NCBI RefSeq assembly: GCF_001953985.1
Contig: NZ_MBEI01000061.1
Location: 117,037 to 181,036, forward strand
Direction of reading: 5' to 3'
DNA from: Mycobacterium colombiense
GTDB taxonomy: Bacteria; Actinomycetota; Actinomycetes; Mycobacteriales; Mycobacteriaceae
Length of the DNA: 64,000 nucleotides
In this document: one piece after another, positions 18,749-28,592 of the stretch
Numbering within the stretch: the stretch's first letter is position 1
Layout of the letters: each line of letters opens with the position of its first letter
Program-made: the position numbers and the translations under genes
The notes under the pieces: generated by a model
What the model was told of the DNA's origin: nothing
Database searches by the model: none
What the model saw: the letters and a program-made list of their open reading frames with translations, nothing else

Positions 18749-20332
18749 CTAGTGCGCGAAGTGACGCGCCCCGGTGAGATAGAGCGAAATGCCGGCGTTG
18801 GCGGCCGCCGCGGTCACCTCGTCGTCGCGCACCGATCCGCCGGGGTGCACGATCGCCTTAACCCCGGCGCCGGTCAGCGTCTCGAGTCCGTCGGGGAACG
18901 GGAAGAATGCGTCCGAGGCCGCGACCGCGCCGCGCACCCGGTCGCCGCCGCGTTCGACGGCCAGCCGCGCGGCATCGACCCGGTTCACCTGACCCATGCC
19001 GACGCCGATGGTGGCGCCGCCGCCGGCGATCACGATCGCGTTCGATTTCACGGCGCGACAGACGCGCCAGGCGAACACCAGGTCGGCCAGCGTCGCCGGA
19101 TCGGCGGGTGAGCCGGTGGCCAGCGTCCAGTTGGCCGGGTTGTCGCCGTGCGCGTCGAGTTCGTCGCGCTGCTGCACCAGCAGGCCGCCGCTGATCGGCC
19201 GCAGCTCGGTGCCACCGGTCAGCGGCTCCGAACCCACCAGCACCCGGATGTTCTTCTTGCGGGTCAGCACCTCCAGGGCGGCCGGCTCGTAGGCGGGCGC
19301 GACGATGACCTCGGTGAAGATGGTGCTGACGTACTCGGCCATCTCTAGGCTGACTTCGGTGTTGGCTGCGATGACCCCACCGAAGGCGCTCAGCGGATCG
19401 CACTCGTGCGCCTTGCGGTGTGCGTCGGCGACCGAGGCCGACGAGATGGCGATGCCACATGGGTTGGCGTGCTTGATGATTGCCACGCAGGTCTGCTCAT
19501 GGTCGAAGGCGGCCCGCCACGCCGCGTCCGCATCGGTGAAGTTGTTGTAGGACATCTCTTTTCCGTGCAGCTGCTCGGCCTGCGCCAGCCCGGGCCACGC
19601 GCCCGGGTCGCCGTACAGCGCCGCCTGCTGGTGCGGGTTCTCGCCGTAGCGCAGCATCGCCGAGCGGCGCCAGCTGCGGCCCAGCCACTTCGGGAAGGTC
19701 GTCGGCGGGTGTTCGGGAGCCAGCGTCGACTCCATCCAGCTCGCGACCGCGATGTCGTACTCGGCGGTGTGCTGAAACGCCAGCGAGGCCAGCTTTTTGC
19801 GCTCGGCGAGGGTAAAGCCGCCCTCGCGCACCGCGGCGAGCACTCCGTCGTAACCCTGCGGATCGGTGATCACCGCCACGCTGGGGTGGTTTTTCGCGGC
19901 GGCCCGCACCATCGACGGGCCGCCGATGTCGATCTGTTCGACGCATTCGTCGATGCTCGCCCCGGAGTCGACGGTCTCGGTGAAGGGATACAGGTTGACG
20001 ACGACGAGCTCGAAGCCCGCAATCCCGAGTTCCTCGAGTGCGGCGGCGTGCTCGGGCTTGCGCAGGTCGGCCAGCAGACCCGCGTGCACGCGCGGGTGCA
20101 GGGTCTTGACGCGGCCGTCGAGGACTTCGGGAAAACCGGTCAGCTCCTCGACCCGGGTCACCGGAATGCCTTTGTCGGCAATGACCTTCGCGGTGGACCC
20201 GGTCGAGACGATCTCCACGCCCGCACCCGCAAGGCCCTGGGCGAGGTCGACCAGCCCGGTCTTGTCGTACACGCTGATCAAGGCGCGCCGGATCGGCCGT
20301 TTGGCGTCTTCGCGCCAGTCGTCGGTGCTCAT
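18749..20332 (-). CDS. purH: Bifunctional AICAR formyltransferase / IMP cyclohydrolase PurH
   Basis: 527 aa. The N-terminal IMP cyclohydrolase domain (MGS-like, 1-200; RRALISVYDKTGL, STGSTAKVIADKGIPV, HPRVHAGLLADLR) and the C-terminal AICAR formyltransferase domain (LRYGENPHQQAALY, KHANPCGIA, AFFPFPDGLE, HPGGSVRDDEV) perform the last two steps of IMP synthesis. It overlaps purN by 4 bp (ATGA). Both domains look intact and of normal length. Confidence 0.97.
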   Translation of the reverse strand: MSTDDWREDAKRPIRRALISVYDKTGLVDLAQGLAGAGVEIVSTGSTAKVIADKGIPVTRVEELTGFPEVLDGRVKTLHPRVHAGLLADLRKPEHAAALEELGIAGFELVVVNLYPFTETVDSGASIDECVEQIDIGGPSMVRAAAKNHPSVAVITDPQGYDGVLAAVREGGFTLAERKKLASLAFQHTAEYDIAVASWMESTLAPEHPPTTFPKWLGRSWRRSAMLRYGENPHQQAALYGDPGAWPGLAQAEQLHGKEMSYNNFTDADAAWRAAFDHEQTCVAIIKHANPCGIAISSASVADAHRKAHECDPLSAFGGVIAANTEVSLEMAEYVSTIFTEVIVAPAYEPAALEVLTRKKNIRVLVGSEPLTGGTELRPISGGLLVQQRDELDAHGDNPANWTLATGSPADPATLADLVFAWRVCRAVKSNAIVIAGGGATIGVGMGQVNRVDAARLAVERGGDRVRGAVAASDAFFPFPDGLETLTGAGVKAIVHPGGSVRDDEVTAAAANAGISLYLTGARHFAH

Positions 20333-20976
20333 CGGTTCGTAGCCTTTCGTCCGATCGTCGCTGTTCTCCCGACCAGGGTCAGGCCGCCGGTCGCGATCGC
20401 GGCCACCACGTCCACCAGGAGCTTGCGTTCGGTGACTTTGATGCGTTCATGCAGAGTCTCTTCGGTGTCGCCGTCGAGCACCGGAACGGATTCCTGCGCC
20501 AGAATCGGCCCGGTGTCCGTCCCGGCGTCTACCAGGTGCACCGTACAGCCTGTGACCTTCACACCGTAGGCCAACGCGTCGGCCACTCCGTGCGCGCCCG
20601 CGAACGCCGGCAGCAGCGCGGGATGGGTGTTGATGACGCGGCCGTAGAACCGCGAAAGAAACTGCGGCCCAAGGATTTTCATGAATCCGGCGGAGACCAC
20701 CAGGTCGGGCGAGTGCGCGGCGGTGGCCTCGGTGATGGCCGCGTCCCAGGCATCGCGATCCGGGTGATCGCCGAGCCGGACGGTGAACGCGGGTACGGAC
20801 GCGGCCGCGGCGATGTCGGTGGCCAGGCAGTCGCGGTCGGCGCCGACGGCGACGACTCGGGCCGGATAGTCCGCGACGGCAGACGTCAGCAGTGCATTCA
20901 GCAGCGACCCGGTGCCCGACGCCAGCACCACTACCCGTGCCGGTGCGTTCGGGGGCACATGGAGCGGTTCGACCAC
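20329..20976 (-). CDS. purN: Phosphoribosylglycinamide formyltransferase PurN
   Basis: 215 aa from the GTG at 20976, which gives the length I recall for H37Rv PurN; the frame stays open to 21054 but that extension is unlikely. Formyltransferase motifs are ASGTGSLLNALL, SAGFMKILGP and NTHPALLPAFAGAHG with catalytic Asn/His, then HLVDAGTDTGPIL. It transfers formyl from 10-formyl-THF to GAR in purine synthesis. The 133 bp between the perM stop and this start hold no gene. Confidence 0.95.
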   Translation of the reverse strand: MVEPLHVPPNAPARVVVLASGTGSLLNALLTSAVADYPARVVAVGADRDCLATDIAAAASVPAFTVRLGDHPDRDAWDAAITEATAAHSPDLVVSAGFMKILGPQFLSRFYGRVINTHPALLPAFAGAHGVADALAYGVKVTGCTVHLVDAGTDTGPILAQESVPVLDGDTEETLHERIKVTERKLLVDVVAAIATGGLTLVGRTATIGRKATNR

Positions 20977-21109
20977 ATCGGCGAGCCTACTGGCGACGTC
21001 ATCGCCGCGACGATCAGGCTGGCCGCAGGGAAATTGCCCGCCTCTGAGCGACAATCACCCGGGGCGCACCGCGCTTACCGCGGTTGTCGCTACGAGGCTG
21101 GCAAAAGCC

Positions 21110-22537
21110 CTAATCCCCGGAATCTCGCTCGGGCTCGGCCCGGCCGGGTTCGGCGGGGGGTGGCTCGTCGTCACCGGCCGGCGCGTCGGGTTCGGTGGCA
21201 TCGGCAGCGGCGGCATCGCGAGGGGCGGCCACATCCTCCGGAGGCGCGTCGTCCGGAGGCACATCGGCCGGATCCGCTGGGATCGCGCCCTCCCCCTCGG
21301 CGTCCTCGGGCAGCCGATCGTCGTCGAAAACGCCCGCGAAGTCCGCGGGTTCCTCGACAGCCGGGACGGGTCCGGGCCTGGGCTTGATCCTTCGGGGCCG
21401 ACGCATGATCCCGCCGCTCATCACCACGGTGATGCCGCCGACGACCGCGAACCAGAAGAAGACGCCGATGAGCAACGCACCCTGGTCCACGCCGACGTGG
21501 CCGAAGTTGCCCAGCTGGCCGCTGCCGGCGTACGCGAGCAACGACATCACCAGCATCCCGCCGACCGCGGCGACCAACAGCTTGGCCGCCGCCGGCAGCA
21601 GCGGCAGCGCACGCCGGGCGCATTGCTGGCCGACCGCCACGCCGGAGGACGCGCCGATGATCAGCAGCGCCACCCAGACCGGCCCCAACGGTGGCCTGGG
21701 GACCGCGGCCAGCACCGGCAGGGCCGGGATATCGCCACCGAACACGGTGAACGAACTGAAGGTCGCGAACCCGATATGCGCGCTGGACCCGACGGCCATC
21801 GCCGCGGTGCCCACAATCACGTTGGGCGCGTACAGCATTGACAGCAGCGTGAGGCTGAATTCGCCGAAGATCGAATCGGTGATGCCGTAGAGGTCCTGCA
21901 TGGTCGACCAGTGCACGACCAGCGACCCGGCCGCCACCAGGCCGGAGAGCCCCAGCAACGCCAGCAGACCGGCGGATGCGGCGCGCACGGAGTCGCCGAG
22001 CCAGAACGGCAGCGACGCCGCCGCCAGCGCGCGGGGCCCCACCCGGGACCACACGCCGATCCCGGCGCCGGCGGCATGAACCACGAGCACGCTGAGGAAC
22101 GCGCGCAGCGCGCTAGGTGTTTGCAGCTCGGTGATTACCGAGGACGCGTCGTGGATGATCGCCAGGGCGATCGCCGCCATCAGCAGCGGACCGCCCAGCG
22201 CCGAGGCGACGACCCAGCGAACGACCAGCCACGACGAGTGGGGCGTGGTCGCGCGCGCCGTGCTGCGCGCGGTCGCCCAGATCATCAGCAGGACCGGCAG
22301 CAGCGGCATCACACCGAGTTCGCGGCCACCGATCGAGACCGGGACCTGGTGCACGCCCAGCCACATGCTGGCGATGGCGCCCAGCGCGCCGGTCATGTCG
22401 CTGTTGGCGATCAACAACTGGATCAGCGTGACCGCGGCGATGATGACCAACGCCACCACTGCCGGCGCGAACGCGACCCTGACTAGGTCACGCGCCTGGC
22501 GAGCGCCCGCTGCCCGGTTGTCCTCCACCCGTGTCAC
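21110..22537 (-). CDS. perM: PerM-like integral membrane protein (DUF6350)
   Basis: 475 aa with about ten hydrophobic segments between residues 25 and 390, then a long acidic, Pro/Ala/Asp-rich cytoplasmic tail (about 400-475, PEDAEGEGAIPADPADVPPD). By position and character it is the ortholog of Rv0955, named PerM for its role in persistence and in cell division at low magnesium; the mechanism is incompletely known. The tail composition suggests a disordered region. Confidence 0.85.
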   Translation of the reverse strand: MTRVEDNRAAGARQARDLVRVAFAPAVVALVIIAAVTLIQLLIANSDMTGALGAIASMWLGVHQVPVSIGGRELGVMPLLPVLLMIWATARSTARATTPHSSWLVVRWVVASALGGPLLMAAIALAIIHDASSVITELQTPSALRAFLSVLVVHAAGAGIGVWSRVGPRALAAASLPFWLGDSVRAASAGLLALLGLSGLVAAGSLVVHWSTMQDLYGITDSIFGEFSLTLLSMLYAPNVIVGTAAMAVGSSAHIGFATFSSFTVFGGDIPALPVLAAVPRPPLGPVWVALLIIGASSGVAVGQQCARRALPLLPAAAKLLVAAVGGMLVMSLLAYAGSGQLGNFGHVGVDQGALLIGVFFWFAVVGGITVVMSGGIMRRPRRIKPRPGPVPAVEEPADFAGVFDDDRLPEDAEGEGAIPADPADVPPDDAPPEDVAAPRDAAAADATEPDAPAGDDEPPPAEPGRAEPERDSGD

Positions 22538-22575
22538 TCTGGGGCACGTCCCCGACTAGGCGCGACAGCGCACGG

Positions 22576-23484
22576 TTAGGAGGGCGCTGGCCCAGACGGT
22601 GACGATCCCGACTGCTGCTCCTGGCCGAACTGCTGGCCCCCACCCTGCTCGGAGAAGTTCGTCGTCGCCGAACCGGCATCCGATCCGCCGGTGTTCGGCG
22701 GCGGGCTGAAGCTGGGGAAGCCGGTGGGCGGCGTGGACGGGCCGTGCTGCTGCGCGGAGTGTTGGGGACCGGACTGCGGCGACGGCTGAGCGCCGAAACC
22801 GCCGGTCGGAACGCCGCTCTGGGTGGGAGCCGCGCTGGGCGAATAGCCGCCGTACTGCGACCCGTATCCCTGCGGCGACTGCTGTTGGCCCCCGTGCTGG
22901 CCGCCCGCCTGCTGTCCGTAGTAGGGCTGCTGGCCGTACTGGCCGTATTGCCCGTACTGGTTGTACTGCGCGTAGGGGTCGTACTTGGGCCGCGGCGCCG
23001 GTGCGGTGATCACGCCGGACTCCAGCAGGACCACGACGACCGCGGCGATCGCCTGCAGCACGACGGCCGCCACCAGTGGCCACATCGCCCAGCCGATCGC
23101 GAATCCGGCGGGCAGGTTGATCGTCTCGGTGATGGCCAGCAATGCAGCCAGGACCGCGATCACGGCGACGATTCCCGGGTAGTTCTTGGTCTTCGGCAGC
23201 AGGCCGAGCCCGGCCAGCAGCGCGGCCAGTACGGCGACCACCACCGCGGTGCCGGCGTCGCCCGCGCGCCCACCGATGCCCGGGCCGAGGTCGGCGCCGA
23301 TGGTGAAGGTTGGACCGAAGTTCAGGAGGTAGGCCGCCAGACCCAGCACGACCACCGCGATGTTCAGGAAGAACGGCAGCTTGCTCGTTCCGTCGTCGTC
23401 CTTGGCGAAGGACGGTGTGGCGCCCGCATAGCCGCCGCCGGGTTGCGCCGGCGGGTAGCCCGGGCTTCCGGGAGAGTAGGTCAT
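22576..23484 (-). CDS. Rv0954-like membrane protein with Pro/Gln/Tyr-rich tail (DUF5336)
   Basis: 302 aa. Start set at ATG 23484 (AGGAGG just upstream, 303 aa recalled for Rv0954). Four hydrophobic segments lie at about 38-165; the C-terminal third is low complexity, with repeated YNQYGQYGQYGQQPYYGQQ-type units and PSPQSGPQHSAQQ. Related to the mycobacterial 34-kDa antigen family. Rv0954 has been linked to the divisome, which suits its place next to perM; I recall that without certainty. Confidence 0.85.
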   Translation of the reverse strand: MTYSPGSPGYPPAQPGGGYAGATPSFAKDDDGTSKLPFFLNIAVVVLGLAAYLLNFGPTFTIGADLGPGIGGRAGDAGTAVVVAVLAALLAGLGLLPKTKNYPGIVAVIAVLAALLAITETINLPAGFAIGWAMWPLVAAVVLQAIAAVVVVLLESGVITAPAPRPKYDPYAQYNQYGQYGQYGQQPYYGQQAGGQHGGQQQSPQGYGSQYGGYSPSAAPTQSGVPTGGFGAQPSPQSGPQHSAQQHGPSTPPTGFPSFSPPPNTGGSDAGSATTNFSEQGGGQQFGQEQQSGSSPSGPAPS

Positions 23485-23715
23485 GGCTCCTCCTGTTGCT
23501 TCCAGTGCCTTGAACTGCCTAGCGGTCGCCACGGTTGCAGTGCAACGCTGTGCTTCCAGGCGCCTCGCTGTGTTAGCGACGCGGTCGATCACCCACGCTA
23601 GCGCACGTGCGGCAACCTGTGCCGCCGCCACTGGCTTGGACGGTGCGACCCACGCCGGCGGCGCCGCGAGCCCCTCGCGAGACGGTCCGTGTCACAACGG
23701 CTTGCCCAGCAGAGG

Positions 23716-23729
23716 TAGAACACGTTCTA
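23716..23729 (+). promoter_or_regulatory. KstR-type operator upstream of the first LLM oxidoreductase
   Basis: TAGAACACGTTCTA is a perfect palindrome and fits the KstR consensus TnnAACnnGTTnnA at every fixed position. It ends 9 bp before the ATG at 23739 and overlaps a -10-like TCTAAT (23726-23731), so a leaderless transcript repressed by KstR is likely. Confidence 0.75.
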
Positions 23730-23738
23730 ATTCTCTGC

Positions 23739-24587
23739 ATGGATTACGGCCTAGTGCTTTTTACCAGCGATCGTGGCATCTCCCCGGCGAAGGCCGCGAA
23801 GCTCGCCGACGACCACGGCTTTCAGACCTTCTACGTGCCAGAACACACGCACATTCCGGTGAAGCGCGAGGCGGCTCACCCCACGACGGGGGACGAATCG
23901 CTGCCCGACGATCGCTACATGCGGACACTAGACCCATGGGTAAGTCTCGGTGCTGCGTGCGCGGTCACCTCGCGGGTGCGGCTGTCCACCGCGGTGGCCC
24001 TGCCGGTCGAGCACGACCCGATCACCCTGGCGAAAAGTATTGCCACCCTTGACCACCTGTCGGGCGGACGGGTCAGCCTGGGCGTCGGATTCGGCTGGAA
24101 CACCGACGAACTCGCCGACCACAACGTGCCACCGGGTCGGCGCCGCACCATGCTGCGCGAATACCTCGAGGCGATGCGGGCGCTGTGGACCGAAGAGGAA
24201 GCCCAGTACGACGGCGAGTTCGTGAAGTTCGGTCCCAGCTGGGCCTGGCCCAAGCCGGTGCAGTCGCACATCCCGGTGCTGGTGGGCGCCGCGGGCACCG
24301 AGAAGAACTTCAAGTGGATCGCCCGCAGCGCCGACGGCTGGATCACCACTCCGCGCGACTTCAACATCGACGAGCCGGTGAAGCTGCTGCAGGACACCTG
24401 GGCGGCGGCGGGCCGCGACGGCGCCCCGCAGATCGTGGCGCTGGACTTCAAGCCGGTGCCCGAGAAGCTCGCCAAGTGGGCCGACCTCGGGGTGACCGAG
24501 GTGCTGTTCGGGCTGCCGGACAAGTCCGAGGACGAGGTCGCCGCCTACGTGGAGCGGCTGGCCGGCAAGCTCGCCGCGCTGGTCTGA
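23739..24587 (+). CDS. F420-dependent LLM-class oxidoreductase (Rv0953c-like)
   Basis: 282 aa TIM-barrel luciferase-like monooxygenase. Typical segments are PEHTHIPVKRE, SKSIATLDHLSGGRVSLGVGFGWN and PVLVGAAGTEKNFKWIARSADGW. Such mycobacterial proteins use F420. The sterol-repressor box at its start suggests a role in cholesterol or lipid catabolism. The TCTAAT element lies 7 bp before ATG and no Shine-Dalgarno sequence is visible, so leaderless translation is probable. Divergent from the Rv0954-like gene, with 254 bp between that hold only this promoter. Confidence 0.88.
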   Translation: MDYGLVLFTSDRGISPAKAAKLADDHGFQTFYVPEHTHIPVKREAAHPTTGDESLPDDRYMRTLDPWVSLGAACAVTSRVRLSTAVALPVEHDPITLAKSIATLDHLSGGRVSLGVGFGWNTDELADHNVPPGRRRTMLREYLEAMRALWTEEEAQYDGEFVKFGPSWAWPKPVQSHIPVLVGAAGTEKNFKWIARSADGWITTPRDFNIDEPVKLLQDTWAAAGRDGAPQIVALDFKPVPEKLAKWADLGVTEVLFGLPDKSEDEVAAYVERLAGKLAALV

Positions 24588-24602
24588 CAACGATTCATAG
24601 TC

Positions 24603-24661
24603 GCGAGACATAAACCACGGCGACCGCCGGCGGCGTGTCGTCTGCGTGGTTTATGTGTCGC
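24603..24661. terminator. Long inverted repeat between convergent genes, likely bidirectional terminator
   Basis: Arms 24603-24619 (GCGAGACATAAACCACG) and 24645-24661 match at 16 of 17 positions, with a 25-nt loop that itself contains CCGCCGGCGG. It fills the gap between the LLM gene and the convergent thiolase-like gene. No T tract, as is usual in mycobacteria. Confidence 0.5.
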
Positions 24662-24676
24662 GCAAGGACCGCGGCT

Positions 24677-26203
24677 TCAGGCCAGCGTGGCCCGGTTGTC
24701 CTTCTCCGTCGGCCGGACCACGATCGAAGCCCCGAGCGGCTCGCCGTCGCTGAGCAGGCCGACCAGATCGGGCTCCTCGCTCAGGGCCAGGAAGCGACTG
24801 CCGTCGCCGTCGAGCCGCCCGACAATGAGGCCGGTGCGCACCGGCCAGTCGTAGCGCACGGTGTAGGTCTCGATCGTGGCCGGGCCGTCGGCCTTGATGC
24901 TCACCGGCATCTTGGGACGGGCGGCGACCTCGGCGCGCAGCGTGGCGCTGTTGTCGGGCTTCCAGTTCACCGGCGTGGTGGAGTACACGCCGACGGAGTA
25001 CTTGCTCATGATCCCGCCGTTGGCGGCGACCAGGCCGAATTGCCCTGGGAGATCGCGCATTTCGCTGACCGTCTCGGCGATGCCGTGCAGTGAGTAGTTG
25101 TTGCCTGGTCCGCCGAAGTACGGCAGGCCGCCGGTGAGCGTCAGCCCGCGAGAATCGTCGGTGGCCAGACCCATCCCGTCGCAGAAGTTGAACACCGGCA
25201 CCGGGAAGCAGCTGTAGAGGTCGAAGGTCGAGACGTCGTCGATGCCGATGCCGGCCCCGGCCAATGCTTCCCGGACCGCCAGCACCGAAGCCGAGTTGTG
25301 CGTCAGGTCAAGGCGGTCGAGCAGCGGCTGGTCCACCATGTCGGCGTGGCCGTGCAGGAACACCCAGCGTTCCTCGGGCACCCCGAGCCGGCGGGCGGCG
25401 CCCACCGACATCAGCAGCGCGGCCGCTCCCTGGTTGACCTGGTCGCGGGCCACCAGCAGCCTCGGGTACGGATCGCAGATCATCCGGTTGGACGCGGTGA
25501 CGGTGATCAGCTCGTCGACGCTGCGCTCCACCGGGGAGGACGCGAACGGGTTCTTCGCCGCAACCTTGGTGAACGGGGCGAACAGCTCGCCCATCTGGCG
25601 GCGGTAGTCGGCGACGCTCAAGCCCAGCCGGGCGCGGCGCGCGTTCTCCAGCAGCCCGTACTGGGCGGGCGCTCCGATCAGGCCGTGCGCGACGGTGTAG
25701 TCGTCGAACAGTCCGTCGTAGCCGAAGCCCCGGTCCTCGAGGGAACCCTCGACCGTGTCGGAGTGGTCCGGCTTATCCCGGTCGGCGAAATACCGGATGC
25801 TGGAGGTGTTTTCGGAGCCGAAGATCATCACGACCTCGGCCTCACCCGAGGCGATGACGCCGGCGAACTCGGTGACCAGATGCTGGGGGCCCTGGCCGCC
25901 GATCGGCTCGAGAATCGCGCGGGCCGGTGCGGCGCCGATGCGCTTGGCCACCGACCGCGGGTAGTTGTTGGACTTGCCCATCGGCGCGGGCGTGCGCCCG
26001 GAGAGCTCGAACTGCCGGATCGCGGCGACGGTGTCGATGGCCGCGGCGACCGCGCTGGCGTCGGCCCCAGCGTCATGCAGAGCGGCCTGCGCCGCGGCCG
26101 TCGCGAGTTCCACCGACGACATTCCGCGGTAGCCGGAGTCCTCGATGCGCTCGGTGAACTGCCCTACCCCGACGATGACGGGGGTGTTCGGGTCGAGATT
26201 CAT
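24677..26203 (-). CDS. Thiolase-like acetyl-CoA acetyltransferase family protein lacking the nucleophilic Cys
   Basis: 508 aa; start set at ATG 26203 (MNLDPNTPVIVGVGQ, the classic thiolase N-terminus). The fold is thiolase/SCP-x-like: LATAAAQAALHDAGAD, DLYSCFPVPVFNF and ALTGGLPYFGGPGNNYSLHGIAE. Where thiolases carry the acyl-accepting Cys, this reads EPIGGQGPQH (99-108), so a normal thiolysis mechanism is doubtful. Relatives annotated acetyl-CoA acetyltransferase are about 500 aa. I recall no gene here in H37Rv between Rv0953c and sucD. Possible roles are retro-aldol side-chain chemistry as for Ltp2-type proteins, or acyl transfer; unproven. Confidence 0.8.
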   Translation of the reverse strand: MNLDPNTPVIVGVGQFTERIEDSGYRGMSSVELATAAAQAALHDAGADASAVAAAIDTVAAIRQFELSGRTPAPMGKSNNYPRSVAKRIGAAPARAILEPIGGQGPQHLVTEFAGVIASGEAEVVMIFGSENTSSIRYFADRDKPDHSDTVEGSLEDRGFGYDGLFDDYTVAHGLIGAPAQYGLLENARRARLGLSVADYRRQMGELFAPFTKVAAKNPFASSPVERSVDELITVTASNRMICDPYPRLLVARDQVNQGAAALLMSVGAARRLGVPEERWVFLHGHADMVDQPLLDRLDLTHNSASVLAVREALAGAGIGIDDVSTFDLYSCFPVPVFNFCDGMGLATDDSRGLTLTGGLPYFGGPGNNYSLHGIAETVSEMRDLPGQFGLVAANGGIMSKYSVGVYSTTPVNWKPDNSATLRAEVAARPKMPVSIKADGPATIETYTVRYDWPVRTGLIVGRLDGDGSRFLALSEEPDLVGLLSDGEPLGASIVVRPTEKDNRATLA

Positions 26204-26226
26204 AGACCCACTATCTACTGAGGGCC

Positions 26227-26250
26227 GGGCCCCGGCCAAATCCGGGGCCC
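26227..26250 (-). terminator. Hairpin terminator after sucCD
   Basis: Perfect 9-bp stem GGGCCCCGG / CCGGGGCCC with a 6-nt loop, 16 bp after the sucD stop. No U tract follows, as for many mycobacterial terminators. Confidence 0.55.
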
Positions 26251-26265
26251 GCGCAGCCTTCCGCG

Positions 26266-27168
<903 letters not shown>

Positions 27169-27180
27169 CTCTTGTGTCCC

Positions 27181-28344
27181 TTACTTGTTCGCCAGCTCGG
27201 CGGCTTTGTCGGCACCGGCGTCCATGGTCTCGGCCTGGATCACCAGCGGGTGGTTGGCGTCGGCCAGGATCTTGCGGCCCTCGTCGACGTTGTTGCCGTC
27301 GAGCCGGACCACGAGCGGCTTGTTGGCCTCGTCGCCGAGCATGTTCAGCGCGGTCACGATGCCGTTGGCGACCGCGTCGCAGGAGGTGATGCCGCCGAAC
27401 ACGTTCACGAACACGCTCTTGACCTGCTTGTCGTTCAGGATGACGTCAAGACCCGCGGCCATCACCTCGGCGGACGCGCCGCCGCCGATGTCGAGGAAGT
27501 TGGCCGGCTTGACCCCGCCGTGCTTCTCGCCGGCGTAGGCGACGACGTCGAGCGTCGACATCACCAGGCCCGCACCGTTACCGATGATGCCGACCGCCCC
27601 GTCCAGCTTGACGTAGTTGAGGTCGTGCTCCTTGGCCTTGAGCTCCAGGGGGTCGGTGGCGTCGCGGTCCTCGAATTCGGCGTGGCCGGGCTGACGGAAG
27701 TCGGCGTTGGCGTCTAGCGTGACCTTGCCGTCCAGCGCCAGGATCTGGTCCTTCGGGTCGCGCACCAAAGGGTTGACCTCAACCAGGGTGGCGTCCTCGG
27801 CGACGAAGACCTCCCACAGTTTGTTGATGGTGATCGCGGCGGCGTCGAGCACCTCGGCGGGCAGGTGGCCCTGCTCGGCGATGGAACGCGCGGTCGCCAG
27901 GTCGACACCCTTGACGGCGTCCACCGGAACCTTGGCCAGCCGCTCCGGCTTGGTGGCGGCCACCTCTTCGATCTCCATGCCGCCCTCAACCGAGCACATG
28001 GCCAGGTAGGTGCGGTTGGCGCGGTCGAGCAGGAAGGAGATGTAGTACTCCTCGGCGATGTCGCTGGCCTCCGCGACCAGCAGCTTCTTCACGACGTGTC
28101 CCTTGATGTCGAGACCGAGGATGTTCTTGGCGTGCTCGTAGGCATCGTCGGGCGTCGCCGCGTACTTGACGCCACCAGCCTTGCCACGTCCGCCGACCTT
28201 CACCTGCGCTTTGACCATCACCGGACGACCGATCTCGGTGGCGATCTCGCGAGCGCCCTCGGCGGTGTCGGTCACGCGTCCCGGCGTAGTCGGTACGTTG
28301 TGCTTGGCGAACAATTCTTTTGCTTGATACTCGAAAAGGTCCAT
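27181..28344 (-). CDS. sucC: Succinyl-CoA synthetase beta subunit SucC
   Basis: 387 aa from ATG 28344 (MDLFEYQAKELFAKHNVP), the conserved N-terminus; the open frame to 28446 is not used. ATP-grasp domain (VMVKAQVKVGGRGKAGGVK) and CoA-ligase domain (FLDIGGGASAEVMAAGL, NVFGGITSCDAVANGI). First gene of sucCD. The 248-bp divergent spacer to the M23 peptidase gene carries a CRP-type site. Confidence 0.97.
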   Translation of the reverse strand: MDLFEYQAKELFAKHNVPTTPGRVTDTAEGAREIATEIGRPVMVKAQVKVGGRGKAGGVKYAATPDDAYEHAKNILGLDIKGHVVKKLLVAEASDIAEEYYISFLLDRANRTYLAMCSVEGGMEIEEVAATKPERLAKVPVDAVKGVDLATARSIAEQGHLPAEVLDAAAITINKLWEVFVAEDATLVEVNPLVRDPKDQILALDGKVTLDANADFRQPGHAEFEDRDATDPLELKAKEHDLNYVKLDGAVGIIGNGAGLVMSTLDVVAYAGEKHGGVKPANFLDIGGGASAEVMAAGLDVILNDKQVKSVFVNVFGGITSCDAVANGIVTALNMLGDEANKPLVVRLDGNNVDEGRKILADANHPLVIQAETMDAGADKAAELANK

Positions 28345-28501
28345 GGACTCTCTGTCTTCGCTCGACTCAACTACTAGGCCTCTTGGTGGGCGGTGCCGCA
28401 CTCGGCAACTCGCACGGACGAACTGTATCCACCCTTCAAACGCCATTTACCGCCGCGTCCGACGATGTGGCACAGCTCACCGGCTAGGGGTTAACCGCCC
28501 G

Positions 28502-28517
28502 CGTGATCCAAATCACA
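28502..28517. promoter_or_regulatory. CRP (Rv3676-type) binding site between sucC and the M23 peptidase gene
   Basis: CGTGATCCAAATCACA contains the palindrome GTGA-N6-TCAC and differs from TGTGA-N6-TCACA only in its first base. It lies about 57 bp upstream of TAGGGT (28575-28580), the likely -10 of the peptidase gene, and 158 bp from the sucC start. Confidence 0.65.
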
Positions 28518-28592
28518 ATTCCGCCCGGATTTTCCAACGAGGTTGCCAGCCCCGCGCGTTAGCGGATACCTTCCTAGGGTCCAGATAACGTT

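Noticed and set aside
22870..22990. Tandem repeat in the Rv0954-like gene considered as a CRISPR-like array
   Set aside because: It encodes the Tyr/Gly/Gln repeats of the protein tail; units are short and in frame, with no spacers. No CRISPR array was found anywhere in the window.
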